Shown: one piece after another, positions 26,192 through 34,841 of the stretch
Layout: each line of letters starts with the position of its first letter
Numbering within the stretch: the first letter of the stretch is position 1
Source of the DNA: Actinotalea caeni
GTDB lineage: Bacteria > Actinomycetota > Actinomycetes > Actinomycetales > Beutenbergiaceae
Direction: 5' to 3'
DNA: 64,000 nt
NCBI RefSeq assembly: GCF_009733795.1
Contig: NZ_WNXX01000016.1
Span: 19,145-83,144, forward strand
Translations under genes and position numbers: made by a program
The notes under the pieces: generated by a model
What the model was told of the DNA's origin: nothing
Databases searched by the model: none
Seen by the model: the letters and a program-made list of their open reading frames with translations, nothing else

Positions 26192-26952
26192 CCACGCTCG
26201 CGCTGCGCGACACCGGCGCCCTCACCCGGCGCTCGTTGCGCCACGTCCTGCGTAGCCCCGACACGATCGTCACGACGGCGGTGGTCCCGGTCGCGCTCAT
26301 GCTCATGTTCGGGTTCGTGCTCGGCGGGGCGATCACGACCGGTGCCGAGGGCCGCTACATCGACTACATGCTCCCGGGCATCCTGCTCATCACGATCGCC
26401 TCCGGCGTCGGGTACACCTCCTACCGGCTGTTCCTCGACCTGCAGGGCGGCATCGTCGAGCGGTTCCGCTCGATGCCGATCCCGCGGTCGGCGGTGCTGT
26501 GGGCGCACGTGCTGACGTCGCTGGTCGCCAACCTGGCGTCGCTCGCGGTGGTCGTCGCCGTGGCGCTGCTGGTGGGGTTCCGCTCCGGCGCGTCGGTCGC
26601 CGCCTGGCTCGCCGTGGCGGCGCTGCTCGCCCTCGTCACGCTCGCGCTCACCTGGGTCGCGGTGATCGCGGGGCTGTCGGCCGGCAGCGTCGAGGGTGCG
26701 GGTGCCTTCAGCTACCCGCTGATCTTCCTGCCGTTCGTCAGCTCGGCGTTCGTGCCGACCGCCACCATGCCCGGCCCGGTCGCCTGGTTCGCCGAGCACC
26801 AGCCCGTGACGGCGGTCGTCGACACGATCCGCGCGCTGCTCGCCCAGCAGCCCGTCGGGACCGAGATCTGGGTCGCGCTCGCCTGGCTGGTCGGCATCCT
26901 CGTCGTCGCGCAGGTCGTCGCGGTGACGCGCTACCGCCGCCGGCTCGGCTGA
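26188..26952 (+). CDS. ABC-2 type permease, drug-efflux (DrrB-like)
   Basis: The 254-residue membrane protein has six predicted helices and the ABC-2 signature region near ERFRSMPIPRSAVLWAHVL. It pairs with the upstream ATPase to form an exporter controlled by PadR. The substrate is unknown; doxorubicin-type drugs are exported by the best-known relatives. The stop is 6 bases from the convergent ogt gene. Confidence 0.9.
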   Translation: MTTLALRDTGALTRRSLRHVLRSPDTIVTTAVVPVALMLMFGFVLGGAITTGAEGRYIDYMLPGILLITIASGVGYTSYRLFLDLQGGIVERFRSMPIPRSAVLWAHVLTSLVANLASLAVVVAVALLVGFRSGASVAAWLAVAALLALVTLALTWVAVIAGLSAGSVEGAGAFSYPLIFLPFVSSAFVPTATMPGPVAWFAEHQPVTAVVDTIRALLAQQPVGTEIWVALAWLVGILVVAQVVAVTRYRRRLG

Positions 26953-26958
26953 GGCGGC

Positions 26959-27456
26959 TCAGAAGAGCGGCTGCGCGTCGCTCTCGAGGTCGAGCAGGAA
27001 CCGCTTGGCCTCGAGACCGCCGCCGTAGCCGACCAGGCTGCCGTCGGCCCCGACGACGCGGTGGCACGGCACGACGATCGAGATCGGGTTGCGGTTGTTC
27101 GCGAGCCCGACCGCGCGGGCCAGCGTCCAGCCCGCATCCGGCCCGCCGAGCATGGCCGCCTGCTCGCCGTAGCTGCGGGTCTGGCCGTAGGGGATGGTGC
27201 GCAGCGCCTCCCACGCGCGCAGCTGGAACGGGGTGCCGCGCGGGGCGAGCGGCAGGTCGAACTCGCGGCGCTCGCCGGCGAAGTACTCGGCGAGCTGCTC
27301 GGCGAGGGCGTCGAGCACCGGCGCGGTGCCGACGGGGACCTCGTCGGCCGCGGCCGCCGTCGGACCGCCGGGGAACAGCAGCGCACGCAGGCCGTCGTCG
27401 TCGGCGAGCGCGACGACCCCTCCGATCGGCGAGTCGAGGTCCCGGCGCAGCACCAC
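26959..27456 (-). CDS. ogt: Methylated-DNA-protein cysteine methyltransferase
   Basis: Ogt removes methyl groups from O6-methylguanine in a suicide reaction. The acceptor Cys is in the perfect motif IVVPCHRVVG, preceded by RAVGLANNRNP and the HTH part TPFQLRAWEALRTIPYGQTR. The C-terminal GGLEAKRFLLDLE is typical. A GTG at 27489 is in frame, but it lies inside a strong hairpin at 27481-27510. I prefer the GTG at 27456, which begins with LRRDLDSPIGGVVALAD, the usual N terminus. Confidence 0.93.
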   Translation of the reverse strand: MVLRRDLDSPIGGVVALADDDGLRALLFPGGPTAAAADEVPVGTAPVLDALAEQLAEYFAGERREFDLPLAPRGTPFQLRAWEALRTIPYGQTRSYGEQAAMLGGPDAGWTLARAVGLANNRNPISIVVPCHRVVGADGSLVGYGGGLEAKRFLLDLESDAQPLF

Positions 27457-27480
27457 CGCATCGTCGCACCGACCACCGAC

Positions 27481-27510
27481 GCGTGGCACCGCGGGGCCGC
27501 GGTGCCACGC
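27481..27510. terminator. Hairpin terminator between the DUF3224 gene and ogt
   Basis: GCGTGGCACCGCGG (27481-27494) pairs perfectly with CCGCGGTGCCACGC (27497-27510). It lies just after the stop of the leftward DUF3224 gene and should end that transcript before ogt. Confidence 0.8.
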
Positions 27511-27520
27511 GTCGGGCGGC

Positions 27521-27922
27521 TCAGCCCAGCTCGACGTCGAGGACGAGGCGGTGCGTGCCGTCGTCGTCGATCTCGATCGCGCCCCCGCCGGTGATGCCGG
27601 TGAGCTCGTCGGTGCCGCTGCCGGGCACGACGAGGAAGAGCTCCGCCGACCGCCGACCGTCGCCGGTGTCGGTGGCGGAGTGGACGAAGGCGAACCGGCC
27701 GCCTCGTCCGGCCACGGTGCCGTCGAAGCTCTCGGTGGCGACGTAGGTGCCGCCGACGGCGGGGTCGTGCACGTAGCTGAACTGCGTGATCGAGCGCCCC
27801 TGCACGTCGCCGGTGAACTCCTTGACCATGCGCAGGTGTCCGACGGGGAGGCCGACCGCGAGGTCGGCCGTCCCGTCGACCGGCCGCGTCTCGGTGACGC
27901 GGAACGTCCCCTCCACCCGCAT
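27521..27922 (-). CDS. DUF3224 family protein
   Basis: This is a 133-residue all-beta protein of the DUF3224 type, with MRVEGTFRVTETRPVDG at the N terminus, GDVQGRSITQFSYVH, GTYVATESFDGTVAGRGGRF and a C-terminal GAIEIDDDGTHRLVLDVEL. The fold resembles allene oxide cyclase-like barrels, but the function is unknown. The ATG at 27922 shares one base with the stop of the upstream VOC gene (TGATG), so the two are co-translated. Confidence 0.85.
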   Translation of the reverse strand: MRVEGTFRVTETRPVDGTADLAVGLPVGHLRMVKEFTGDVQGRSITQFSYVHDPAVGGTYVATESFDGTVAGRGGRFAFVHSATDTGDGRRSAELFLVVPGSGTDELTGITGGGAIEIDDDGTHRLVLDVELG

Positions 27923-28308
27923 CAGGCCTCCCGGGGCGGGCACAGGCAGAACGGGTGGCCGTGCGGGTCGAGCATCACGGTGCTCACGTCGGGGTTCGGC
28001 TGCTCGTCGGCCACCGAGGCCCCCAGCCCGAGCGCCGTCGCGACCGCGGCGTCCAGGTCGGCGACGCGCAGGTCGAGGTGGACCTGCTGCGGGTGCTGCT
28101 GCGAGGGCCACTGCGGCCGTGCGTAGTCTGCGACGCCCTGGAAGTACAGCGTGCTGCCGAGCGCGGTGACGCTGGCGATGCCGTACTCCGGGTACTCGGT
28201 GACCTCACCGCCGAGCAGCGCGCCGTAGAAGCGGGCCAGCTCGCCGGCGTCGGGGGTGTCGAGGGTGACGGCGATGATCTCGGTCACGGGTGCAGTCGTG
28301 GTCGTCAT
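27922..28308 (-). CDS. VOC-superfamily (glyoxalase-like) protein
   Basis: The 128-residue protein has the glyoxalase/bleomycin-resistance fold: EIIAVTLDTPDAGELARFYG, then LYFQGVADYARPQWP, QQVHLDLRVADLDAAVATAL and MLDPHGHPFCLC. A His and a Glu are placed for metal binding, but no substrate can be assigned. I chose the ATG at 28308 (MTTTTAPVTE); a start at 28347 would add a poorly conserved stretch. It is co-transcribed with the DUF3224 gene. Confidence 0.87.
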   Translation of the reverse strand: MTTTTAPVTEIIAVTLDTPDAGELARFYGALLGGEVTEYPEYGIASVTALGSTLYFQGVADYARPQWPSQQHPQQVHLDLRVADLDAAVATALGLGASVADEQPNPDVSTVMLDPHGHPFCLCPPREA

Positions 28309-28362
28309 GCCGCCATGCTGCTGCGGCGCCGTCGGCCGGTCTTGCACGAACCCGACACGCGG

Positions 28363-29124
28363 TCAGCCCGGCAGCCGGTACACCGACACGTGCGACGTCG
28401 ACGCCGACGTGAACGGCGCCCGCGTGAAGTCGGCCCAGCGGTGCTCGAGCTCCAGCCCGGCCAGGCGTGCCATGAGGTCCATCTCGCCGGGCCACACGTA
28501 CCGGAACGGCGAGAACCCGACGTGCGCGCTGCCGTCGGTGCCGAAGCGCACGTGGTGCGACACGCCCCGCTGCGTCGAGACGTCGAGCACGTCGACCCCG
28601 AGATAGCCCTGCCCCGCGGTGAAGACCTGGGCGTGCGAGGCGCCGGCCGGCTGCGGCCGCGGCACCCACAGCTCGAGGACGAACCGGCCGCCCGGGCGCA
28701 GGTGCGCGGCGGCGTTCTGGAAGCACCTGACCTGCTCGTCCTGGGTGTAGAGGTTCCCGATCGTGTTGAACACCAGGTAGACGAGCGAGAACTCGCCCTC
28801 GACGCGGGTGTCGACCATGCTGCCGATCGTCACCGGCAGCTCGTCCTCGCCGACCTTCGTGCGCAGCTGGGCCACCATCGCCGGCGACAGCTCGATGCCG
28901 ACGACGTCGACACCCGCCTCCCGCAGCGGGATCGCCACCCGGCCGGTGCCCACCGCCATCTCGAGAGCCCGGCCGCCCTCGGCGAGGTCGGCGAGCGTCG
29001 CGACCATCGGCTCGAGGATCTCGGGCGCGAAGGCGCCGCTGCCCGGGGTGTCGTAGGTGGCCGCGGCCTGCTCGTCCCAGAGCTCCGCCTGCGGCCGCTG
29101 CCACGGGTCGTCGTGAGCCTGCAT
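28363..29124 (-). CDS. SAM-dependent methyltransferase (class I)
   Basis: The 253-residue protein has the class I motif I variant ALEMAVGTGRVAIPL, motif II DVVGIELSPAMVAQL, and a post-motif region FSLVYLVFNTIGNLYTQDEQ. This is a methyltransferase domain 25-like protein; the target is unknown. It stands alone between the VOC pair and the MFS gene. ATG 29124 is chosen; an in-frame GTG at 29133 is possible. Confidence 0.87.
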   Translation of the reverse strand: MQAHDDPWQRPQAELWDEQAAATYDTPGSGAFAPEILEPMVATLADLAEGGRALEMAVGTGRVAIPLREAGVDVVGIELSPAMVAQLRTKVGEDELPVTIGSMVDTRVEGEFSLVYLVFNTIGNLYTQDEQVRCFQNAAAHLRPGGRFVLELWVPRPQPAGASHAQVFTAGQGYLGVDVLDVSTQRGVSHHVRFGTDGSAHVGFSPFRYVWPGEMDLMARLAGLELEHRWADFTRAPFTSASTSHVSVYRLPG

Positions 29125-29178
29125 GCCACCCACCCTCGCGCGGCAGCGGTGTGCTCGGAAGCGAATTTCGTGCGACGG

Positions 29179-30429
29179 TCAGCGCCGGACCAGCGCGCGG
29201 TACCGGACCACCGCGGCGGTCGCGACCGCCGTCACGACCACGGTGGCGGCGATCGCCCAGCGGGCGGAGGCGGCGTCGGAGACCGTGCCCACGAGCGCCG
29301 AGGCGACCGGTCGGAAGCCGACGAAGCAGATCATCCAGAACGCCATCACCCGGCCCCGCAGGTGCTCGGGCACCCGCAGCAGCACCGCGGTGCTCAGGCT
29401 CGTCAGCCCGATCGTGAAGCCCGCTCCCGCGATCGCGAAGCCGGTCAGCGCGGCGGCCACCCAGCCCAGCGCCGCCGCGAGCGCCATGCCGCCGGTCAGC
29501 GCACCGAGCCCGACGGCGACCATCGTGACCGTGCGCTCCGGCCGGCCGAACCAGGAGAGCACGAGCAGGCCGGCCGCCGCGCCGCCGCCGAAGGTCGCGG
29601 TCAGCGCGCCGACCAGGGCCGGCCCGCCGCCCATGTCGGCCGCCAGCGCCGGTGCGAGGGTGATGCTCGGCTCGGCGCCGAACGTCACGCCGGTGACGAC
29701 GAGCAGGAGCAGCAGCAGACCCTTGTCGGCGCGCACGTGCTGCCAGGCGGCCCGGATCGAGTAGTCGGTGTCGCGGTCGCGCGGCGCTGCGGCCGGGATG
29801 CGCACGACCCCGAGCAGCACGAGGAACACGAGCTGACCCAGCGCTGCCGCACCGATGCCCGCAGCGGGCCCGACCGCGGCGACCAGGGCCGCGCCGACGA
29901 CCGGGCCCGTCACCCGCGCCACCGTCATCGGCGCGGTGTTGAGCCCCATCGCACGCGGCAGCTCGTCGCGCGTGACCAGCCTCGGCACGACCGACTGCAT
30001 CGCCGGCCCGCCCACGGCGAACCCGAGACCGACGGTCAGGGAGCCCACCAGCACGCCGCCCGCCAGCGTCCAGCCGGTCGGCGCGGCCAGGTGCACCCAG
30101 GCCGCGAGCGCGCCGGTGCCGGCGAGGCAGAGGATGCGGCCGAGCACGATCTGGCGCCGCGGGTCGCCGCGGTCGGCCCAGCTGCCGCTCGCGGGCGCGA
30201 GCACGAGCTGCGGGACGAACTGCGCGCCGGCGACCACGCCGACCGCGAGCGTCGAGCCGGTCGCGTCGAAGACCGCGATCGCCGTCGCGACGCTGAACGC
30301 CCAGATGCCGACGATGCTGACGAGCTTGCCCCAGAACAGGCCGCCGAAGTCGCGGTCCGCGAGCAGCTGCAGCGTCCGCCGCGGCCGGGGTCCGGCGGTG
30401 CGGTCTGCGGCGGCGGCGCGGGAGGTCAT
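29179..30429 (-). CDS. MFS transporter, EntS/drug-efflux type
   Basis: The 416-residue protein has about 12 membrane helices and the MFS motif-A-like loop ASGSWADRGDPRRQIVLGR between helices 2 and 3. The MFS_3/EntS group includes siderophore and drug exporters. The start ATG 30429 overlaps the stop of the MarR gene by 4 bases, so the two are coupled and the MarR protein probably controls this pump. Confidence 0.88.
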   Translation of the reverse strand: MTSRAAAADRTAGPRPRRTLQLLADRDFGGLFWGKLVSIVGIWAFSVATAIAVFDATGSTLAVGVVAGAQFVPQLVLAPASGSWADRGDPRRQIVLGRILCLAGTGALAAWVHLAAPTGWTLAGGVLVGSLTVGLGFAVGGPAMQSVVPRLVTRDELPRAMGLNTAPMTVARVTGPVVGAALVAAVGPAAGIGAAALGQLVFLVLLGVVRIPAAAPRDRDTDYSIRAAWQHVRADKGLLLLLLVVTGVTFGAEPSITLAPALAADMGGGPALVGALTATFGGGAAAGLLVLSWFGRPERTVTMVAVGLGALTGGMALAAALGWVAAALTGFAIAGAGFTIGLTSLSTAVLLRVPEHLRGRVMAFWMICFVGFRPVASALVGTVSDAASARWAIAATVVVTAVATAAVVRYRALVRR

Positions 30430-30899
30430 CGGTCGTCGGCGAGGCGGTCGGCGTAGGCGTCGGTGAGGCGTGCCAGCAGCGCGACCGTCCGTCCGAGGTC
30501 CTCGGGCGGCCAGTCGGCGGTGATCCGGGTGAGCAGCGCGCGGCGGTTGCGGGTGGCGACGGCGAGCACGTCGCGACCGGCCGGCGTGAGGTCCAGCCGG
30601 GCCTTGCGGAGGTCGTCGCCGCACGTGCTCTTGCTGACCAGCCCGGCGGCCACGACGGCCTGCACCGCGCGGCTGGCGCTCGAGTGCTCGATGCCGCGGT
30701 CGGCGGCGATGTCCTTGACGGTGGGCAGCGTGCCCCCGGCGAGCAGCCGCTCGATCGTGCGCAGCACCCGCAGCCCGCCGATGCCGACGCCCTCGGGGAG
30801 CCCGCGCAGCACGACGCGCCGGTAGCCGGGGCTGCGCAGCAGCTGCAGCAGCCGGACCACCTGCTCGTCGAGGGCGGTCAGGTCGTCGGTCACCATCAT
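30426..30899 (-). CDS. MarR-family regulator of the MFS gene
   Basis: The 157-residue protein has the MarR winged helix: [36 protein letters not shown] and the wing [21 protein letters not shown] Cys lies in the wing (STCGDD), which could make it redox-sensitive; that is speculation. It overlaps the MFS gene and is preceded by an inverted repeat. Start codons at 30899, 30896 and 30893 are all possible, since the -10 is very close. Confidence 0.85.
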   Translation of the reverse strand: MMVTDDLTALDEQVVRLLQLLRSPGYRRVVLRGLPEGVGIGGLRVLRTIERLLAGGTLPTVKDIAADRGIEHSSASRAVQAVVAAGLVSKSTCGDDLRKARLDLTPAGRDVLAVATRNRRALLTRITADWPPEDLGRTVALLARLTDAYADRLADDR

Positions 30900-30916
30900 G
30901 TGTATAGCACACACAT
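30898..30916. promoter_or_regulatory. Inverted repeat over the MarR/MFS promoter
   Basis: ATGTGT (30898-30903) and ACACAT (30911-30916) form an inverted repeat with a 7-base spacer that contains the minus-strand -10-like TATACA region. A MarR dimer bound here would block transcription. The first arm overlaps the start codons. Confidence 0.6.
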
Positions 30917-31000
30917 ATGGTCTGGTGTCAGGGAGTGAGACCGTGCCCGCCCGTCACGGTGCAGGGGCCCGCGGACCCCGCCCGGGGGCGGGCCACGCCC

Positions 31001-31006
31001 TAGACT
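31001..31006 (+). promoter_or_regulatory. -10 hexamer TAGACT of a leaderless cysS promoter
   Basis: TAGACT ends 8 bases before the GTG of cysS and no Shine-Dalgarno is present. Together with the other examples in the window, this points to a leaderless transcript. Confidence 0.5.
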
Positions 31007-31014
31007 CCCGGAGC

Positions 31015-32439
31015 GTGGGACTGCACCTGTACGACACGGCGACGCGCGCCGTCCGCCCCTTCGCCCCGCGGACCGAGGGCGAGGTCGGCATCTACCTGTG
31101 CGGCGCCACGGTGCAGGGCGCCCCGCACATCGGCCACATCCGGGCGGCGGTCGCCGTCGACGTGCTGCGGCGCTGGCTCGAGCGCAACGGGCAGCGGGTC
31201 CGGCTCGTCCGCAACGTCACCGACATCGACGACAAGATCCTCGCGAAGTCCGCCGAGGCGGGTGTGCCCTGGTGGGCGTGGGCGTACCGGTTCGAGCGCG
31301 AGTTCACCTGGGCCTACGACGCCGTCGGGGTGCTCCCGCCGACCTACGAGCCGCGCGCGACCGGTCACGTCACCGAGATGGTCGAGCTCATGCAGCGGCT
31401 GGTCGACCGCGGTCACGCCTACCCCGGCGAGCCGGGCAACGTGTACTTCGACGTCCGCTCGTGGGCAGGCTACGGCGAGCTGACCCACCAGCAGCTCGAG
31501 CACCTCGGCTCGGGCGACGACGAGACGACCCCGCCCCCGGACAAGCGCGACCCGCTCGACTTCGCGCTCTGGAAGGCGCCCAAGCCGGGTGAGCCGGCGT
31601 CGGCGGCCTGGCCCACCCCGTACGGGCGGGGCCGACCGGGCTGGCACCTCGAGTGCTCGGCGATGGCGCACCGCTACCTCGGCGAGGCGTTCGACATCCA
31701 CGCCGGCGGCATCGACCTGCGGTTCCCCCACCACGAGAACGAGCAGGCGCAGTCGCGCGCGGCCGGCTGGGACTTCGCCGGGCTGTGGTTCCACAACGCC
31801 TGGGTGACCGTGGGCGGCGAGAAGATGAGCAAGTCGCTCGGCAACTCGCTGCTCGTGCGCGAGGTGCTGCGCGACGCCTCGCCCGCGGTGCTGCGCTACG
31901 CGCTGGGCGGCGTCCACTACCGCTCGACGCTGGAGTACACGCCGGGCGCCTCGCTGGTCGAGGCCGGCGCGGCGTGGGAGCGGATCACCGGTTTCGTGTC
32001 CCGGGCCGCCGAGGTCGCCGGAGCCGCCGACGACGTCGCGGCGGCCGACCTCTCCGCGGTCGCGCTCCCGGAGGCGTTCGTCGCCGCGATGGACGACGAC
32101 CTCAACGTCTCCGCGGCGCTCGCCGTCGTGCACGAGACCGTGCGCGCCGGCAACAGTGCGCTCGCGGCGGGCGGTGCCGCGACCCAGGAGGCTGTCGCCG
32201 TGCGCGCGATGCTCGACGTGCTCGGGCTCGACCCGCTCTCCCCGCAGTGGCGCACCAGCGGCGACGGCGGCCGCGCCGAGGCGGCGCTGGACGTGCTGGT
32301 GCGCGCGGTCCTCGACGAGCGCGCCGAGGCGCGTGCGGCCAAGGACTGGGCGCGCGCCGACGCGCTGCGCGACCGGCTGGCCGAGGCCGGCGTGGTCGTC
32401 GAGGACGGCGCCGACGGGGCCCGCTGGTCGCTGCGCTGA
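31015..32439 (+). CDS. cysS: Cysteinyl-tRNA synthetase
   Basis: CysS charges tRNA-Cys. The 474-residue protein has [18 protein letters not shown] at the N terminus, the zinc ligand in [19 protein letters not shown] (HIGH motif), a second zinc-ligand Cys in [14 protein letters not shown], the motif [14 protein letters not shown] and KMSKS in [11 protein letters not shown]. The length, over 400 residues, and the C-terminal DALR domain distinguish it from the related MshC ligase. The GTG at 31015 is supported by the -10 hexamer and by homology. Confidence 0.95.
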   Translation: MGLHLYDTATRAVRPFAPRTEGEVGIYLCGATVQGAPHIGHIRAAVAVDVLRRWLERNGQRVRLVRNVTDIDDKILAKSAEAGVPWWAWAYRFEREFTWAYDAVGVLPPTYEPRATGHVTEMVELMQRLVDRGHAYPGEPGNVYFDVRSWAGYGELTHQQLEHLGSGDDETTPPPDKRDPLDFALWKAPKPGEPASAAWPTPYGRGRPGWHLECSAMAHRYLGEAFDIHAGGIDLRFPHHENEQAQSRAAGWDFAGLWFHNAWVTVGGEKMSKSLGNSLLVREVLRDASPAVLRYALGGVHYRSTLEYTPGASLVEAGAAWERITGFVSRAAEVAGAADDVAAADLSAVALPEAFVAAMDDDLNVSAALAVVHETVRAGNSALAAGGAATQEAVAVRAMLDVLGLDPLSPQWRTSGDGGRAEAALDVLVRAVLDERAEARAAKDWARADALRDRLAEAGVVVEDGADGARWSLR

Positions 32440-32483
32440 CGTCTCGCTCCGCGCCGGGCGTGCGGGTGTGACACCATCGTCGC

Positions 32484-33464
32484 GTGCCAGGTAACTCACG
32501 TCGACGCGGAGCCGTGCGCAAGCCCGGCAGCAAGAAGGGCGCGACCGTCGGCTCCGGCGGCCAGCGCCGCAAGGGTCTCGAGGGCAAGGGCCCGACGCCG
32601 AAGGCCGAGGACCGGCCCTACCACGTCGCGCACAAGCGCAAGCAGGCCGCCGAGCGGCAGCGCGCGAAGAGCGGCCAGGGCGGCCAGCGGCGGCAGCAGC
32701 GGCGCGGCGACCGCACGACCGAGGTCGTCGCCGGGCGCAACGCCGTCGTCGAGGCGCTGCGGGCCGGGGTGCCCGCGACCACGGTGTGGATCGCGAACCG
32801 GATCGACGCCGACGACCGCACGCGAGAGATCCTGCGCGAGGTCGCGCAGCGCAACATCCCGCTGCTCGAGGTCGGCAAGGCCGAGCTCGACCGGCACGCG
32901 GACGGCGCGGTGCACCAGGGCGTCGCGATGCAGGTGCCGCCGTACGCCTACGTCGACCCCGAGGACCTCGTCGAGGAGGCGCACGGGCTCGGACGCACGC
33001 CGCTGATCATCGCGCTCGACGGCGTGACCGACCCCCGCAACCTCGGTGCCGCGCTGCGCTCCGCGGCCGCCTTCGGCGCGCACGGCGTCGTGGTGCCCGA
33101 GCGCCGTGCCGCGGGTGTCACCGCGTCGGCGTGGAAGGTCTCCGCCGGTGCCGCCGCCCGGGTCCCCGTCGCACGCGCGACGAACCTCGTCCGCGCGCTG
33201 CAGGACTACAAGGAGGCGGGCTGCTTCGTCGTCGGGCTCGACGCCGGCGGGACCACCGACATCGGTGACCTCGAGCTCGCGACCGAGCCGCTCGTGCTCG
33301 TGTGCGGCTCGGAGGGCAAGGGGCTGTCGCGGCTCGTGCGCGAGACGTGCGACGTCATCGCCTCGATCCCGATCGCCGCGAGCACGGAGTCGCTCAACGC
33401 GGGCGTCGCGACCGGCATCGCGCTCTACGAGGTCGCCCGGCTGCGGCGCCTCGCGAGTGCCTGA
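32484..33464 (+). CDS. rlmB: 23S rRNA 2'-O-ribose methyltransferase, TrmH/SpoU family (RlmB)
   Basis: RlmB methylates 23S rRNA (G2251 in E. coli). The 326-residue protein has a basic, disordered N terminus (about 75 residues), an L30e-like substrate-binding domain (VVAGRNAVVEALRAG) and the SPOUT knot with motif 1 DPRNLGAALRSA, motif 2 VCGSEGKGLSRL and motif 3 ESLNAGVATGIALYE. It follows cysS as in Mycobacterium. GTG 32484 lies 6 bases after CACCAT, again a leaderless layout. Confidence 0.93.
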   Translation: MPGNSRRRGAVRKPGSKKGATVGSGGQRRKGLEGKGPTPKAEDRPYHVAHKRKQAAERQRAKSGQGGQRRQQRRGDRTTEVVAGRNAVVEALRAGVPATTVWIANRIDADDRTREILREVAQRNIPLLEVGKAELDRHADGAVHQGVAMQVPPYAYVDPEDLVEEAHGLGRTPLIIALDGVTDPRNLGAALRSAAAFGAHGVVVPERRAAGVTASAWKVSAGAAARVPVARATNLVRALQDYKEAGCFVVGLDAGGTTDIGDLELATEPLVLVCGSEGKGLSRLVRETCDVIASIPIAASTESLNAGVATGIALYEVARLRRLASA

Positions 33465-33498
33465 TGGCCACGTCCGGGGCACCGGTTAGGGTCGGGTC

Positions 33499-34800
33499 AT
33501 GACCTCCGGATGGCACCGCCGCTCGGGGCTGGTCACGACCGCGGACGGTCTGGCCGGCCGCTGCAGCGGGTTCCTCGAGGGCGCCCTCGTGCCCGCGCTC
33601 GTCGAGTCCGAGCCCGAGAACCCCGACGCCGTGACCGTCGTCGTCGCGGTCGACGACGAGGGACGCGTCGCGGTCCTCGGTGACGACCGCTCGACGATCG
33701 TCCCCGGTCCGAGCCTGGCCGAGCTCGCGACCGCGCTCGCGGACGCCACGAGCGGCGAGGCGCGCTTCGACGACGTCGTCGCCGGCGAGCACCCCGACGC
33801 CTCCGACGACCCCAGCGACCCGTTCGACCCCGAGATCGAGGTCGACTCCGCCTACTGGCCGGACCGCTCGGTGGTGTTCACGCGCGGCTCCGTCGACGAC
33901 GTGATGGCGCTCGCGACGACGATCGACCTCCCGGTGCTCGCGGCGCCGCACGGCGAGGGGCAGCTCGTGCTCGTGACCGACGGGCCGGCGCTCGCCGCGT
34001 TCGAGTGGCCCGAGGCCCTCAAGCCGGCGCTCGTGCTCGAGCAGGGCACGGCCTACCCGGCGGTCGCCGTCGTCGACGGCGACACCGCCCACCTGCACAC
34101 GTGGGACGCCACGGTCGAGGTGGTGCCCTCGGCTCCCGAGACCGCCGCGGTCGTGACGCCGTTCGTCGACGCCGTGCTCGGCACCGGTGCCCTGGTCGAC
34201 CAGGTCGTCGGGCTGCTCCCCGACGCCGACCCGGCCCGGGTACGCGAGGCGATCGAGGGTCCCGGCGCCGGCCCGGCGCGACTGGTCGGAGCGCTCGGGC
34301 TGCCGGAGTCGCTCGTGGGGTTCCTGGGCCACGGCGCCGACCTGCCGCACCTCGAGGACTCCCGGGTGGTCGAGCCCGAGAGCGTCGGCCACGCGTTCGC
34401 GCGGGCGGTCACCGACGCGCAGGCCCAGATGAGCGAGTCCGTGCGCGAGCGCACGGAGCTGATGCGGGAGCGCGCCGAGCTGATGCGGGAGCGTGCGGAG
34501 CAGATGCGGGAGCGCGCCGAGGCCGCCCGGGTCCGTGCGGAGTCGGCGTTCGACGCGGCCGAGACCTTCACCGAGGAGGTCGTGGTCCCGATCCGGCAGA
34601 CCTGGTGGACGCCCGCCGTGGCGGCCGTCGAGGTCGCGGCGGGGGCGCTGCTGCTGCGGCGCGCCGGGCGCGGCTCGCGCGCGGGCACCGGCACCACCGC
34701 GGGCGAGCGGGTGGTCGCGGTCGGCGGCGCGCTGCTGCTGGTCGACGCCGTCGTCAACACCGCGATCTTCGTCTCCGGTCGGCTGCGGCGCGAGATCTAG
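33499..34800 (+). CDS. Protein of unknown function with heptad coiled coil and C-terminal membrane helices
   Basis: I do not recognise this 433-residue protein. Residues 1-310 are acidic and globular, with repeated short domains (GRVAVLGDDRSTIVP, VFTRGSVDDVMALA). Residues ~315-355 contain exact seven-residue repeats of the form ELMRERA-ELMRERA-EQMRERA, a textbook coiled coil encoded by 21-bp repeats. Two hydrophobic helices follow near the C terminus. It may be a membrane-anchored oligomer. ATG 33499 lies 6 bases after TAGGGT, so it is probably leaderless. It is convergent with the DUF4032 gene. Confidence 0.75.
   Translation: MTSGWHRRSGLVTTADGLAGRCSGFLEGALVPALVESEPENPDAVTVVVAVDDEGRVAVLGDDRSTIVPGPSLAELATALADATSGEARFDDVVAGEHPDASDDPSDPFDPEIEVDSAYWPDRSVVFTRGSVDDVMALATTIDLPVLAAPHGEGQLVLVTDGPALAAFEWPEALKPALVLEQGTAYPAVAVVDGDTAHLHTWDATVEVVPSAPETAAVVTPFVDAVLGTGALVDQVVGLLPDADPARVREAIEGPGAGPARLVGALGLPESLVGFLGHGADLPHLEDSRVVEPESVGHAFARAVTDAQAQMSESVRERTELMRERAELMRERAEQMRERAEAARVRAESAFDAAETFTEEVVVPIRQTWWTPAVAAVEVAAGALLLRRAGRGSRAGTGTTAGERVVAVGGALLLVDAVVNTAIFVSGRLRREI
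34456..34518 (+). repeat. Three 21-bp repeats coding for coiled-coil heptads
   Basis: Three near-identical 21-bp units (34456, 34477, 34498) each encode one seven-residue heptad. The in-frame length suggests growth of the coiled coil by unit duplication. Confidence 0.85.
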
Positions 34801-34801
34801 C

Positions 34802-34841
34802 GGCGTCTCGCGCGGGTCGGACCCGGGCCGCGCGGGACGCC
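34802..34841. terminator. Bidirectional hairpin between the coiled-coil gene and the DUF4032 gene
   Basis: Arms at 34802-34815 and 34828-34841 pair over 14 bp with one G-T pair and a 12-base loop. It fills the short space between two convergent genes and touches the stop of the DUF4032 gene. Confidence 0.75.

Noticed and set aside
26959..27489. ogt beginning at GTG 27489
   Set aside because: The codon lies within a strong terminator hairpin and adds residues not typical of the family; the GTG at 27456 fits better.
27955..30456. An ~830-codon plus-strand frame opposite the VOC, methyltransferase and MFS genes
   Set aside because: Its translation is Arg/Ala/His-rich without domains, and the opposite strand carries clear genes with motifs.
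19320..31000. A prophage or integrative element in the accessory block
   Set aside because: No integrase, phage structural gene, transposase, tRNA edge or direct-repeat boundary was found.
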